In this document: positions 44,454-54,255 of the stretch, one piece after another
How positions within the stretch are numbered: the first letter of the stretch is position 1
How the letters are laid out: every line of letters starts with the position of its first letter
NCBI GenBank assembly: GCA_041398825.1
Contig: JAWKTX010000011.1
Coordinates: forward strand, 62,001-126,000
Length of the DNA stretch: 64,000 bases
From: Planctomycetaceae bacterium
Lineage (GTDB): Bacteria; Planctomycetota; Planctomycetia; Planctomycetales; Planctomycetaceae
Direction: 5' to 3'
The notes under the pieces: generated by a model
The model's input: only the letters and a program-made list of their open reading frames with translations
What the model was told of the DNA's origin: nothing
Database searches by the model: none
Program-made: the position numbers and the translations under genes

Positions 44454-46688
44454 TCAGGCAAGGATTGAGTTGAACGTTGCGCTGGGGCGCATTGCGGCGG
44501 TCACTTTTGACTCATCGGGCAGATAGTACCCGCCAATATCAATGGGGGAACCCGATGCAGCCGCAATCTCGGCGAGAATGGTCTGCTCGTTGTCGGCCAG
44601 TCGGGATGCTACGCTGGTGAATTCATTTCGCAGTTCGAGGTCGATGTCCTGGGAGGCCAGAGCCTGAGCCCAGTACAACGCCAGATAGAAGTGACTGCCC
44701 CGATTATCCAGTTCCCCCGGTGCTCGACCAGGGGACTTGTTTTCATCAAGGTACTTTCCATTTGCGGCATCCATTGCTTTTGCCAGAACTGCCAGTTTCT
44801 GGTTCCCGGTTCGCTGCGCCAAATCTTCAAGTGACACCGCTATCGCGAGGAACTCTCCCAGTGAATCCCATCGCAGATGCCCTTCCTCGACAAATTGCTG
44901 AACATGTTTCGGAGCAGAGCCGCCCGCACCGGTCTCAAACAATCCTCCCCCGGCGAGCAAAGGCACAATCGACAACATTTTGGCGCTGGTGCCGAGCTCC
45001 AGAATTGGAAACAGGTCGGTCAGATAGTCCCGAAGCACGTTGCCGGTCACAGAAATCGTGTCCTTGCCTTCCCGGCAACGCTGACAGGTCAGCTTCGTCG
45101 CTTCCACCGGCGAAAGGATCTCAATCTGCAATCCCGTCGTATCGTGTTCCGTCAGGTATTTTGTCACCAGCCTGATCAAATTCGCATCATGCGCTCTGTT
45201 GGAATCAAGCCAGAAAATTGCCATGGCTCCGGTGGCTCGAGCACGGCTGACTGCCAGCCGTACCCAGTCCCGAATTGGTGCATCTTTGGTCTGGCACGCA
45301 CGCCAGATATCGCCCGCAGCGACAGCGTGCTGCATAAGGACTCCACCGCTGGCATCGACGACGCGCACGGTACCCGCCTTCGGAATTTCGAAGGTTTTAT
45401 CATGCGAGCCATATTCTTCTGCCTTCTGAGCCATCAGTCCAACATTGGCAACGTTGCCCATGGTTGTCACGTCGAAGGCACCGTGTTCTTTGCAGAAGTC
45501 GATCGTGGCCTGATAAACGCCGGAATAGCACCGGTCAGGGATCAGCGCCTTGGTATCCTGCAGCTTTCCATCGGGTCCCCACATCTTCCCGGAAGAACGA
45601 ATCGCTGCGGGCATCGAGGCGTCGATGATCACATCACTGGGAACGTGCAGATTGGTAATCCCTTTGTCTGAATTCACCATAGCGAGACGCGGCTGACGGG
45701 CATAGACAGCGTCAATCTCCTGCAGAATTGCCTGCTGCCGATCCGCTGGCAACTGCTGAATTCGAGACAAAATGTTGCCGACCCCATTGTTGGGCTCGAC
45801 ACCTGCTTCCGTCAGGTCGTCCGCGAATTTTTCGAAGACATCAGCAAAGAACACTTCGACAACGTGCCCGAAGATGATTGGATCGGACACCTTCATCATC
45901 GTGGCCTTCAGATGCAGGGACAGCAGGACATCGTTCTCCCGCGCATCGGCGATCTCGGCGGCGATATATTCACGCAGGGCCTGACGGCTCAGACACGAGG
46001 CATCGATCACTTCGCCCGCCTGAAGCACCAGCCCATCTTTGAGAACGGTGACTGAGCCATCGTCTCCGACAAGCTCGATTCTGACAGAACCAGAGTCACT
46101 CATGATATGCGACTGTTCGCTGCCGTAAAAATCCCCCGATGACATCGACGCAACGTGGGACTTCGAATCCCGCGACCATGCGCCCATCGAATGCGGATGC
46201 TTCTTTGCATAAGCTTTCACCGGAGCCGCGACGCGACGATCCGAATTTCCTTCCCGCAGGACAGGATTGACAGCGCTGCCAAGCACTTTGGCATATCGGG
46301 ACCTGATTTCCTTGTCCGCATCCGTTTCCGCCTCTTCCGGAAAATCAGGAACGTCGAATCCCTTCGCCTGCAGTTCTTTGATCGCGGTCGTCAACTGCGG
46401 GATCGACGCGCTGATATTCGGCAGCTTGATAATGTTGGCTTCAGGAGTCTTCGCCAGCTGCCCAAGCAGAGCCAGTGCGTCATGTTGCTTCTGGTCTTCA
46501 GCCAGTCTCTCCGGAAATGCTGCAATAATGCGGCCAGCAAGTGAAATGTCTTCCTGACGGTATTCGACACCGGATGTTCGCGTGAACCTTCGAATAACAG
46601 GGAGCAGAGACCTTGTCGCAAGCGCTGGAGCTTCGTCCGTCAGTGTGTAGACAATTGACAAAGACGAATTGCTGGATGATTGTGGCAT
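44454..46688 (-). CDS. icd: Monomeric NADP-dependent isocitrate dehydrogenase
   Basis: 744 residues, the size of the monomeric (type II) enzyme and not of the ~415-residue dimeric one. Landmarks are SSLSIVYTLTDEAPALATRSLLP at the start, REGNSDRRVA, HPHSMGAW (substrate loop), DVIIDASMPAAIRSSGKMW, and FWLDSNRAHDANLI near 500. It converts isocitrate to 2-oxoglutarate. MPQSSS (46688) is taken as start; MFM two codons earlier is possible. About 310 bases of non-coding DNA lie upstream. Confidence 0.96.
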   Translation of the reverse strand: MPQSSSNSSLSIVYTLTDEAPALATRSLLPVIRRFTRTSGVEYRQEDISLAGRIIAAFPERLAEDQKQHDALALLGQLAKTPEANIIKLPNISASIPQLTTAIKELQAKGFDVPDFPEEAETDADKEIRSRYAKVLGSAVNPVLREGNSDRRVAAPVKAYAKKHPHSMGAWSRDSKSHVASMSSGDFYGSEQSHIMSDSGSVRIELVGDDGSVTVLKDGLVLQAGEVIDASCLSRQALREYIAAEIADARENDVLLSLHLKATMMKVSDPIIFGHVVEVFFADVFEKFADDLTEAGVEPNNGVGNILSRIQQLPADRQQAILQEIDAVYARQPRLAMVNSDKGITNLHVPSDVIIDASMPAAIRSSGKMWGPDGKLQDTKALIPDRCYSGVYQATIDFCKEHGAFDVTTMGNVANVGLMAQKAEEYGSHDKTFEIPKAGTVRVVDASGGVLMQHAVAAGDIWRACQTKDAPIRDWVRLAVSRARATGAMAIFWLDSNRAHDANLIRLVTKYLTEHDTTGLQIEILSPVEATKLTCQRCREGKDTISVTGNVLRDYLTDLFPILELGTSAKMLSIVPLLAGGGLFETGAGGSAPKHVQQFVEEGHLRWDSLGEFLAIAVSLEDLAQRTGNQKLAVLAKAMDAANGKYLDENKSPGRAPGELDNRGSHFYLALYWAQALASQDIDLELRNEFTSVASRLADNEQTILAEIAAASGSPIDIGGYYLPDESKVTAAMRPSATFNSILA

Positions 46689-46999
46689 AAACAACAGATT
46701 TCGAAATTGCAGGAAAAGTCGAAGAAGTAGATACGTCGGTTTGAATGATGCAGCAGAAATCGTGGCAGCAACACCAGATTCAGAGATGCGCCGAGCCGAC
46801 CCATGCCGCAGCGACCACTGGCGCGGTCAGAAACACTGGTGCGGTCAGAAACACCGGCGGGCATCGCGACCCGGAGATCCTCTCCGGACGAAACACACCC
46901 TGAGTAAAGATAACGAATTCTGATGGAATTGAATACCGGCTGCAAATCGGATCAGTACGCATTCGCGGCGATAAAACCGTGTCTGCCGCATATCCGCAA
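46689..46999. other. Upstream region of icd with a short tandem repeat
   Basis: About 310 bases between the icd start and the end of the UbiA-type gene, both on the complement strand. It holds the 18-bp tandem repeat at 46816-46860. No gene or RNA recognised; the icd promoter should be here. Confidence 0.45.
46816..46860. repeat. 18-bp tandem repeat, 2.5 copies
   Basis: Unit CACTGGCGCGGTCAGAAA at 46816-46833, repeated with one change (C to T) at 46834-46851, then a partial third copy. It lies ~130 bases upstream of icd. Confidence 0.8.
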
Positions 47000-47899
47000 C
47001 TAACTCAGCGGTATGAATCGTTTCATCAGGGTCGCTGGAATGACCAGGGCAACGATCAGTGATGCCAACCTGGCGTCGCCGGTTGCGGCAAAGACAACGG
47101 TGGCGTCAAGAAAAATAATGTTCAGCAACAGGACGCCCACGGATTTCTGGACGAGCCGCGGCTGTCCCGATCGGACTGCCGTCACACACCGAATCGTCAG
47201 GTTCACAGCGATCAGGACCAGGGCGATCAATGCACCTGTCGCTGGGCGCCGTGGAAAGGTTGACGCGAGAATCACCACTGCGTCCCCGGCAATTCCAAGA
47301 ATTACGATCAGCAGCCCAACCATCAAATGCCGAGTTGCACTCACCTGGGCTTCATATCGTGCGAACCAGGTTACACCAACGATATACACAAACAAGGCCG
47401 TTGCAACACCCAGCTGAGGCATTGAAACTAACAGATCAAACCGTTCCACCGCGCTCGCACCGAGCAGGATATTCAGGAACCGGCATGTGGCCATTCCGAT
47501 GGGGCCGAACACCGTTTTCTTCAAGGCAGCGTCATACGCAAAAACGGCAGCCGCAAGGCAAATGGCGACCATCGAACTCACAGACCCAACAATCGATGCT
47601 GCAGCCACTCCACCACCGATCAATGCGACCGCCAGCAAAAGGGCGTGTGACAGTTTGACCTGCCCCGACGGGATCGGCCGTTCAGGACGCTCCGTCCGAT
47701 CGAGTTCCGCGTCGCAGACATCATTCAACACCATTCCGCCCAGATACAAACCAGCTCCGGAACACAACAAGAGCCAGAAGCGTGAGTCCCCGGCAATCTG
47801 TTCGATTCGCAAAGGATGAGTCAGCAAATAACCACAGATCACATTGGCAAGGGCAGTGAAGACTGTCGGAAGCCGCATCAAACGCAGCCAGGGCATCAT
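47000..47899 (-). CDS. UbiA-family prenyltransferase (EboC-like)
   Basis: 299 residues, about nine membrane helices. The prenyl-diphosphate/Mg motif NDVCDAELDRTERPERPIPSG (N/D-x-x-D-x-x-x-D) is clear; the second Asp-rich motif expected near the middle is weak (VFAYDAALKKTVFG). The sequence around the motif resembles UbiA-like proteins of ebo-type clusters. Substrate unknown: quinone, haem or another aromatic acceptor. It overlaps trpD by four bases, an unusual partner. Confidence 0.9.
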   Translation of the reverse strand: MMPWLRLMRLPTVFTALANVICGYLLTHPLRIEQIAGDSRFWLLLCSGAGLYLGGMVLNDVCDAELDRTERPERPIPSGQVKLSHALLLAVALIGGGVAAASIVGSVSSMVAICLAAAVFAYDAALKKTVFGPIGMATCRFLNILLGASAVERFDLLVSMPQLGVATALFVYIVGVTWFARYEAQVSATRHLMVGLLIVILGIAGDAVVILASTFPRRPATGALIALVLIAVNLTIRCVTAVRSGQPRLVQKSVGVLLLNIIFLDATVVFAATGDARLASLIVALVIPATLMKRFIPLS

Positions 47900-48972
47900 G
47901 ACGAAAGCCCCTGACTCTGACTCACCTCCACAAGTTCCTGCAATTTGCGGACTGCTGTTCCGGTCACCAGCATTTCTTTCGCAAACACCGCGGCACGACG
48001 GAAATCATCAAAGCCACCTGCGGCCACAAGAGCGGCTGAGGTATTCGCAATGACGATGGCACTGGCGGCTCCAAATCGGTCTCCCGTCAGCGTTCCGGCA
48101 CTCGAATCCGGAATGTGCCGTCCGGAGAGTACGGCCTGAATCACTTCCGCACTTTCCGAGGCAGAAGAAACAACAAGGTCTTCCACAGAACATTCCGGCA
48201 GGTCAAAGTCTGCCGCCGAAACTTCGTATTCGCTGACTTCCTCATTCTGCACATCAAAAACGGCCGTCGGCCCCCACAGGCAAACCTCGTCTAACTGGTC
48301 GTTTCCACACACAACCAGAGTCCTTGTTGTCCCCAGTTTGGCAGCGGCAGATGACAGCAGCCTGCCGCGGTCGTTACTGCTGGCCCCCAGCAGCTGGTGT
48401 TCAGCACCGGCCGGGTTTGTCAAAGGCCCGAGCAGGTTGAAAATGGTGGGAAATCCAAGTTGACGCCTGACCGGTGCCGCGTGCTTCATGGCCCCATGTA
48501 CAACCGGGGCAAAGCAGAAGGCTATGCCGATTTTGTCCAGGCACCGACCGGCTGCATCTGCAGACTGATCAATCCGAACCCCCAGAAACTCAAGTACGTC
48601 GGCAGATCCGCTCGAACTGGACACGCTCCGATTACCATGCTTGGCGACATTAATGTCGCACGCCGCAGCCACAATTGCTGTGGCCGTGCTGATATTGAAG
48701 GTATGCAGTCGGTCCCCCCCTGTCCCGCAGGTATCCAGCAGAGGACTTCTCGCAGTGCGAATGTGTGCCGCTCTTTCCCGCATCGCCCGTGCCGCGCCGA
48801 CAATTTCATCCGGCACCGGGCCCTTGGCCGCCATCGCAGTCAGAAACGCCGCAATGTCCACCGCTTCGCAGGCACCGTCCATAATCGCACCCACGCACGA
48901 TTGTACTTCGACGGTGCTCAGGTTCTCCCGACGCAGCAATCGCTGAAGCGGAGCTTCCAGACATTCATGCAT
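47896..48972 (-). CDS. trpD: Anthranilate phosphoribosyltransferase
   Basis: 358 residues. LLDTCGTGGDRLHTFNISTATA is the PRPP-binding glycine-rich loop; VAKHGNRSVSSSSGSADVLE and FLGVRID are also family-specific; Arg/Asn anthranilate residues lie in AMKHAAPVRRQLGFPTIFNLLGPLTNPA. It transfers the phosphoribosyl group to anthranilate in tryptophan synthesis. No other trp gene is adjacent. It is coupled to the UbiA-type gene and lies one base from the ABC ATPase stop. Confidence 0.95.
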   Translation of the reverse strand: MHECLEAPLQRLLRRENLSTVEVQSCVGAIMDGACEAVDIAAFLTAMAAKGPVPDEIVGAARAMRERAAHIRTARSPLLDTCGTGGDRLHTFNISTATAIVAAACDINVAKHGNRSVSSSSGSADVLEFLGVRIDQSADAAGRCLDKIGIAFCFAPVVHGAMKHAAPVRRQLGFPTIFNLLGPLTNPAGAEHQLLGASSNDRGRLLSSAAAKLGTTRTLVVCGNDQLDEVCLWGPTAVFDVQNEEVSEYEVSAADFDLPECSVEDLVVSSASESAEVIQAVLSGRHIPDSSAGTLTGDRFGAASAIVIANTSAALVAAGGFDDFRRAAVFAKEMLVTGTAVRKLQELVEVSQSQGLSS

Positions 48973-48973
48973 T

Positions 48974-49903
48974 TTACTGAACCAGGCCTTTGGTCAGCTG
49001 AAGGAATGCGGTCTCAAGATTGACTTCTTCTTCCCGGAATAGATTCACGCGAAACCCTCCTTCTACCAGCGCAGACGGCAAATCACTGTAGTCTTCGATG
49101 TCTGGTTTGAGAGTGACTTCGATCATTTGATTCTTTGCCATACCGACCTTTTCAACGCTGTCGCACTGCTCGAGCAGTTTCGCCGCATCATCCGCCCGAT
49201 CTCTGACTCCGATATTTAACAGAATGCGCTGGCGTGCTTTTCTCATGACTTCAGCCACATCACTGTCAACGATCATATGCCCCTTTTCGATCATCCCGAC
49301 ACGCGTACACACGTCCGCAAGTTCCGGTAGAATGTGGCTGCTGACGATGACCGTCTTTTTCATTTCCCCCAGGCGTTTCAGAAGATTTCTGATTTCAATT
49401 CGGGCACGCGGGTCCAAACCACTGGCAGGTTCATCCAGCAGCAGCACCTGAGGGTCATGGATCAGCGTCCGCGCGAGTCCAATACGTTGAGTCTGTCCGC
49501 GGGATAGTTCATTAACCATCGCATCGCGTTTAAAGCTCATATCAACCAGTTCAAGCTTCTCTTCGCACACTCGTCGCCGATCAGGTCCGTTGATGCGATA
49601 AGCCGCGGCAAAGAATTCAAGATACTCGATGACGGTCATGTCATCGTAAACACCAAAAAAGTCCGGCATGAACCCGACGAGTCTTCGGATGTCTTCCTGC
49701 TCGGTATAGATACTCTTGCCACACACATAAGCTTCGCCGTGATCCGGATTCAACAGCGTCGCAATCATGCGCATAGTCGTGGTTTTACCGGACCCGTTTG
49801 GACCGATGAATCCAAAAACGTCGCCTTCATCCAGCTTGAGATTAATGTCGTTCGCCGCAATAAGGTTGCCGTAGCGCTTCGTTAAATTGCGTGTTTCAAT
49901 CAT
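48974..49903 (-). CDS. ABC transporter ATP-binding protein (exporter, CcmA/NatA-like)
   Basis: 309 residues. Walker A GPNGSGKT (34-41), Q-loop GFMPDFFGVYDDM, signature NELSRGQTQRIGLAR (S-R-G-Q variant), Walker B VLLLDEPASGLDP, and the switch His in IVSSHILPE. The C-terminal ~80 residues are a regulatory extension. No permease gene is adjacent; the preceding 805-residue membrane protein overlaps by eight bases and is the only candidate membrane partner here. Confidence 0.93.
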   Translation of the reverse strand: MIETRNLTKRYGNLIAANDINLKLDEGDVFGFIGPNGSGKTTTMRMIATLLNPDHGEAYVCGKSIYTEQEDIRRLVGFMPDFFGVYDDMTVIEYLEFFAAAYRINGPDRRRVCEEKLELVDMSFKRDAMVNELSRGQTQRIGLARTLIHDPQVLLLDEPASGLDPRARIEIRNLLKRLGEMKKTVIVSSHILPELADVCTRVGMIEKGHMIVDSDVAEVMRKARQRILLNIGVRDRADDAAKLLEQCDSVEKVGMAKNQMIEVTLKPDIEDYSDLPSALVEGGFRVNLFREEEVNLETAFLQLTKGLVQ

Positions 49904-52313
49904 TTGATTTTTCCAGAAGAGCTTCTTCTAGCGTTGTGGCTGCCTGCTCTTCAGCAGCCCGACGTTTGACGGGCATCAGCAGTCGAACAATGCTGCCGGA
50001 CTCTGACGATGTGACGGCCTCACCATCGACGAGAAACGACGTCGGGGGAGCATCAATTCGACCAATCAACAGTGCGGTATTTATCCTGATATTCTCGCTG
50101 ACTTCCATGTGCTGAAGAGAATGATTGGACACTCCACAATATGCTTCGCCCCCGGCGATATCGAACAGTGAAATCATTGTCAGAATTTCCAGTGGGTTTC
50201 GGCTTGCGGGATTGTACGGGGTTGTAACCTGCCTCGCCTCCGACTGAGTACTGCCGGGCTTCCTTGAGGCAATAATTCGCACACCATTCAGAAACGTTTT
50301 CAGATCCGACGCACGAACCCATGGTTCTCTTCGCCAGACACTATTCGGCTGAATAACCCGCTGCTCGTCCAAAGCATCGAAACCGGGCTGATAAACGCGA
50401 TTGCCATAGAAGATCAACCAGTCACTGATGGCGACGGGAAGGTTCAGAGTTACTTCACCATCGAGCAAACCCGTACCCGATGCTGTCAACTTCGAGTTGA
50501 ACAGCCCGCTGCCGTCCGTTTCCACAAACCACTCAGCAGCAACGGCCTGTGAACCACCTGCCAGCATCGGTAACCCAACAATTCGACGTTCCGTCAGAAG
50601 GTCAGTCCTTTCGTCGCTGGATGCATACAATTCCGACAGGACGCGGTATGTCTGCCTGCCGAGACCGGCTCCGCCCGCTCGATACATCCCGCCGTAGACA
50701 TCCTCGGCCCGACCCTGCCAGTTGATATCCACCGCCGCGGTATTGGTGGTCCACGATTGATCCCTGTTCTGAACAGCAGCCACGTCGGCTCGCTGGGTAA
50801 CATGGGACGACAAACTGACCCAACTGCGAACATGAATGGTTTGCTGACGATCATGTTCCTGCGACACATCCACAACGTGAATCTGTCGAGAGGTCTGGGA
50901 AGCCGTGTCACGACCTGTTTGAGCGTAGATCAGGCCACAACCAGTCGCGACCATCACCGGAAACGTCAGCCAGGTCAGATGTGCCCGCTTTAATAGTCGC
51001 GTCACGATGAAGTAGTCGAGCGGACCGATGATCAGCATATAGACAAACATCAACGCCATGATCTGCCACGATGACCAGCGTTGTTCCGGCGGCACAGCAT
51101 CCCAGGTCGCAGCAAGTTGCGTCCCAAGATCACTCACTCCCGACGAGGAGATCCTGCGACTGCTTGATTTTACAACAGACACGTTGTCAAGCACGCGGTT
51201 GAAGACCAGAAGTTCGTAAAGGCGTGGAAGTGAATCCCAGTTGCTCAGGGGACGCTGATTCAATTCCACCGCCACAAAGGTCACCCGTCCAGCACCGATT
51301 CCTGCCCGCGACACCAAAGGACCGTCGAGTGAAAGGACGATCGAACGCAACTGGTCCGAAGTCGCGCGCGCCATCGATACCGTTCGCCGCTGCGTGGAGA
51401 GAGAAACAGCCCCTGGAACAAAATTCTGAAGTGCAGAGAGATCGCGGATCGTGACGGTCTGCGGCTCAATTGAAAAAACTGGCTGAATCCACTTTCCCAG
51501 CTCAGTCTCAAGCATTTCCCCTACGGTGGAGCCAGCCGTCAGAATCAAATGCCCTCCCGTCTTCACCCACCCCTTTAAAACGCTGGTTTGACGATCGCTG
51601 AGCCTGGTCGACCCTTCCAGCACGATATGATCGACAGACTCCAGTGCTTCCAGCGATATGGGAAACTGAGAGGCGTCTTTCAGCACACACCACTGAAGTC
51701 GCAGGCCTTCGCCCTGATCATCACCGATCAACTGCTCCATCTCTTCGATGCCTGCCAGTTCTCCGATGGTCAGCACACAAGTCGTGGATTGCCGGACAAG
51801 CATGATCTGGTTTGCTTCGGCACTGCCAAAGTCGGAATTCTCAGTCCTGTTGAATTCAGCTACTGAGCGACGTTCTACGATGCGAGCCGTGGTTTCGCAG
51901 AGGCTCTCTCCCGCTTCGTTTTCGATCTCAATTTGCAGCTGCCCTTCAAGTCGCCCGATCGCAACAGAACCCAGCAGCTCAATCCTGCCTCCTTCTGCCT
52001 GTCCTTTGGCGATCTCCTGTGCGCACAGGTTTCCCCGGGGATCCGGAACCGTCACGACAGCCCTGAGTTCTTCTCCATCCGGCAAACCTTCTGCATGAAG
52101 TCGAACGGGAATGCGATGACCAACTCGGCCAAGTCCGCCGAATCCCAGTTCAATCAAATCGATCGAAGGCTCGGCTCCACTGGCACAGCAGGACGCCCCA
52201 CACGGGAACGGCAGAACACTGAACGCAAGACACAAAACCGCGGCCAATGCGTGAATTCGGGAATGCTGCATTCTGAAACGCATCAGGCTGGAACCAGTAT
52301 TCTTAATGCTCAA
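49896..52313 (-). CDS. Large membrane protein partner of the ABC ATPase, function unknown
   Basis: 805 residues. Signal peptide near the N-terminus (HALAAVLCLAFSVLPFPCGA); ATG 52283 or 52271 would place it better than 52313. Residues ~45-150 are a beta domain (GRVGHRIPVRLHAEGLPDGEEL), ~165-300 an alpha/beta GATase-like domain (DHIVLEGSTRLSDRQTSVLKGWVKTGGHLILTAG). Membrane helices lie near 410-455 (IMALMFVYMLIIGPLDYFIV, FPVMVATGCGLIYAQ), and a long beta-rich outside part follows. Similar proteins accompany ABC exporters of planctomycetes and gliding-type systems. The end overlaps the ATPase start by eight bases, so they are coupled. Confidence 0.8.
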   Translation of the reverse strand: MSIKNTGSSLMRFRMQHSRIHALAAVLCLAFSVLPFPCGASCCASGAEPSIDLIELGFGGLGRVGHRIPVRLHAEGLPDGEELRAVVTVPDPRGNLCAQEIAKGQAEGGRIELLGSVAIGRLEGQLQIEIENEAGESLCETTARIVERRSVAEFNRTENSDFGSAEANQIMLVRQSTTCVLTIGELAGIEEMEQLIGDDQGEGLRLQWCVLKDASQFPISLEALESVDHIVLEGSTRLSDRQTSVLKGWVKTGGHLILTAGSTVGEMLETELGKWIQPVFSIEPQTVTIRDLSALQNFVPGAVSLSTQRRTVSMARATSDQLRSIVLSLDGPLVSRAGIGAGRVTFVAVELNQRPLSNWDSLPRLYELLVFNRVLDNVSVVKSSSRRISSSGVSDLGTQLAATWDAVPPEQRWSSWQIMALMFVYMLIIGPLDYFIVTRLLKRAHLTWLTFPVMVATGCGLIYAQTGRDTASQTSRQIHVVDVSQEHDRQQTIHVRSWVSLSSHVTQRADVAAVQNRDQSWTTNTAAVDINWQGRAEDVYGGMYRAGGAGLGRQTYRVLSELYASSDERTDLLTERRIVGLPMLAGGSQAVAAEWFVETDGSGLFNSKLTASGTGLLDGEVTLNLPVAISDWLIFYGNRVYQPGFDALDEQRVIQPNSVWRREPWVRASDLKTFLNGVRIIASRKPGSTQSEARQVTTPYNPASRNPLEILTMISLFDIAGGEAYCGVSNHSLQHMEVSENIRINTALLIGRIDAPPTSFLVDGEAVTSSESGSIVRLLMPVKRRAAEEQAATTLEEALLEKSND

Positions 52314-52659
52314 AGGAACTCATCGACCAGAAGAAACACACTCAGACGTTCAGATTTCATCCACCCGTTGCGGACATCACAACCAACCGCCCGGAGGATC
52401 GTGCAGAATTGCCAAAATGGAAGCACAAAAATCGGAACGCACGTTTTACACGGGATTTGGTACGCCCGATGCTTGCGCTCTGCGAACCCAAATGGCCGAT
52501 TGGGGCAGGTTTTTGCAAACTCCGACTCCAGCTACGCCCCTACTGGATTCATACCAGCCCGCTGGCTATTATCGGGCTCAAGCAACGTTGATTCCGTCTC
52601 TCACTCGGGGTTTCGTCACCCTGATTTCCGTCAAAAACCATTCCCAAAAGGCCGGGCTC
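52314..52659. other. Divergent region before the second sigma factor
   Basis: About 345 bases between the start of the large membrane protein and the sigma gene at 52660. A frame open from 52306 covers it, but the translation is Thr/Pro/Gly-rich with no sigma-factor features, so it is treated as non-coding leader. Confidence 0.5.
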
Positions 52660-53286
52660 GTGAACGATGAAGTGCATCCCGACCTGATCGCTCGCGTGGT
52701 GGATGGTGACCAGGACGCACTCGCCGAGGTTTTTTCACTTTACCGGGACCGACTTTGGCGGATGGTGAATTTTCGCATGGATCCTCGACTCCATGGTCGC
52801 GTGGACGCAGACGATGTCCTGCAGGAGTCATGGCTATCGGCGGTGCAGAGAATTGATCACTTCCTGCTGGACGCTTCGCGATCAATCTTTGTCTGGTTTC
52901 GACTGATCACCGCCCAAACACTTGTCGACATTCATCGACGGCATCTGGGGACCCAGAAACGCAACGCCGCCATGGAATTCTCTATCAATGGCGGATGGTC
53001 TGCCTCTTCAACTTCGTTTTCGCTTTCGCATCACCTTCTGGGACATCTCACCTCCCCAAGTCAGGTGGCAGTACGCGAAGAACTTGCCGTTACACTCAGA
53101 ACTGCACTTGAGTCGATGAATGATATCGACCGTGAAGTTCTTGCGATGCGGCATTTTGAACAGCTCACCAATCGCGAAGCCGCACAGATCCTGGGGATTT
53201 CCGAACAAGCTGCCAGCGATCGCTACATTCGGGCAATCTCGCGGCTGAAAACCGTCCTGACCGCCATTCCCGGCTTCATGCCCTGA
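52660..53286 (+). CDS. ECF-type RNA polymerase sigma factor
   Basis: 208 residues from GTG 52660, which is preceded by AAAAGG nine bases away. Region 2: LYRDRLWRMVNFRMDPRLHGRVDADDVLQESWL. Then FVWFRLITAQTLVDIHRRH (region 2.3-2.4) and region 4: MRHFEQLTNREAAQILGISEQAASDRYIRAISRLK. The group (SigE-like ECF of planctomycetes) differs from the one at 43 kb. No anti-sigma gene is adjacent. Longer starts upstream only add low-quality sequence. Confidence 0.92.
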   Translation: MNDEVHPDLIARVVDGDQDALAEVFSLYRDRLWRMVNFRMDPRLHGRVDADDVLQESWLSAVQRIDHFLLDASRSIFVWFRLITAQTLVDIHRRHLGTQKRNAAMEFSINGGWSASSTSFSLSHHLLGHLTSPSQVAVREELAVTLRTALESMNDIDREVLAMRHFEQLTNREAAQILGISEQAASDRYIRAISRLKTVLTAIPGFMP

Positions 53287-53764
53287 CCAACCCACCAGCA
53301 GCGCAGCCGCCGGCGAACCATCGGAAGACGTGACCTTAACCTTACCAGCCTGTTGAAAAACGGGACCACTGTCACAGGTTTACGACGCATTCAATCCCTG
53401 TCTGTCAGGGATGCTCCGCCAATGGGCTGTCAGAATCAGCAGAATTAACATATCCCGTAAAACCCTCACTCGCCCTCAAATACCCTAAAGTCTGTCGCTG
53501 ACCGTTGCCTCAGCTGTTCATTTGGCCTTAGGATGTCGATAAACAGCCAGTGCCCCTGAATGGGAATCCACGGGTTGTGCCCCTGATTGCTTCACTTGAC
53601 GCCTGTTTCCGGACCATAAGCCCCAACATCGCGTTCTTTGATGGCAGGCCAGACAGAACCTGGACCCGGACTTTCCACAACCAGACTTCACTGGCACCAG
53701 ATTTCGAATTTTCGTGCTGAATTAACCAGCTCTTCGTGATGGCTGTCTTAAACTGAGCTCTCCG
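53287..53764. other. Non-coding region with a dispersed repeat
   Basis: About 480 bases with no supported gene. It contains the dispersed repeat at 53346-53364 and short inverted sequences; no tRNA or known RNA was seen. The promoter of the gene at 53765 should be at its right end. Confidence 0.4.
53346..53364 (+). repeat. Dispersed repeat CAGCCTGTTGAAAAACGGG
   Basis: Copy 2 of the repeat at 38677-38695, 60 bases after the sigma-factor stop codon, in the same orientation relative to the upstream gene. Confidence 0.65.
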
Positions 53765-54178
53765 ATGACAAAGAACAACGTCCTGTCTCTGTTCGGTATG
53801 ATCGCGTTGCTGTCCGCCGCGCTTCTGTATGTCCTCGGCATGTCAGCAGTGAACCACGGTAACGGGGTCTTTGCCGGACTGATGTGGCTCTTCTGGGGCG
53901 CAGCAGCACTCTTTGCATTGATTCTGGTATTATTGCCACTCTTCATCTGGCGGTTTTACCCAAGTGCAGGCCTGGCAGGCGCGGGGGCAGCTGCTGCGGT
54001 TGCGGCTGATCCTGGTCCCCCTCTCGATATGCCGGCATCAGCAGACGCGGACGAAGACGACGAGGAATTCAGTGATGCTCCCGAAGACGATGGAGAGCAA
54101 TTATTTGGCGACGAAGACTTCGAAGACGATTTCGAAGATGATTTCGATGGTGATTTTGCAGACGACGACAAGTTCTGA
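53765..54178 (+). CDS. Small membrane protein with a highly acidic C-terminal tail
   Basis: 137 residues. Two membrane helices (LFGMIALLSAALLYVLGM and GLMWLFWGAAALFALILVLLPLFIW) are followed by an Ala/Gly/Pro linker and a tail of ~50 residues made mostly of Asp, Glu and Phe, with an internal repeat FEDDFEDDFDGDF. The tail should be cytosolic if the N-terminus is inside. No family recognised. The repeated GACGATTTC codons suggest slippage growth. Function unknown. Confidence 0.7.
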   Translation: MTKNNVLSLFGMIALLSAALLYVLGMSAVNHGNGVFAGLMWLFWGAAALFALILVLLPLFIWRFYPSAGLAGAGAAAAVAADPGPPLDMPASADADEDDEEFSDAPEDDGEQLFGDEDFEDDFEDDFDGDFADDDKF

Positions 54179-54255
54179 CCGAACGACCGGGATCGCGCTT
54201 TCCTGAAGTCTACATCAAGCAAACGCTGCTACTCTGCTGCCCCGAAACAGTCCAA

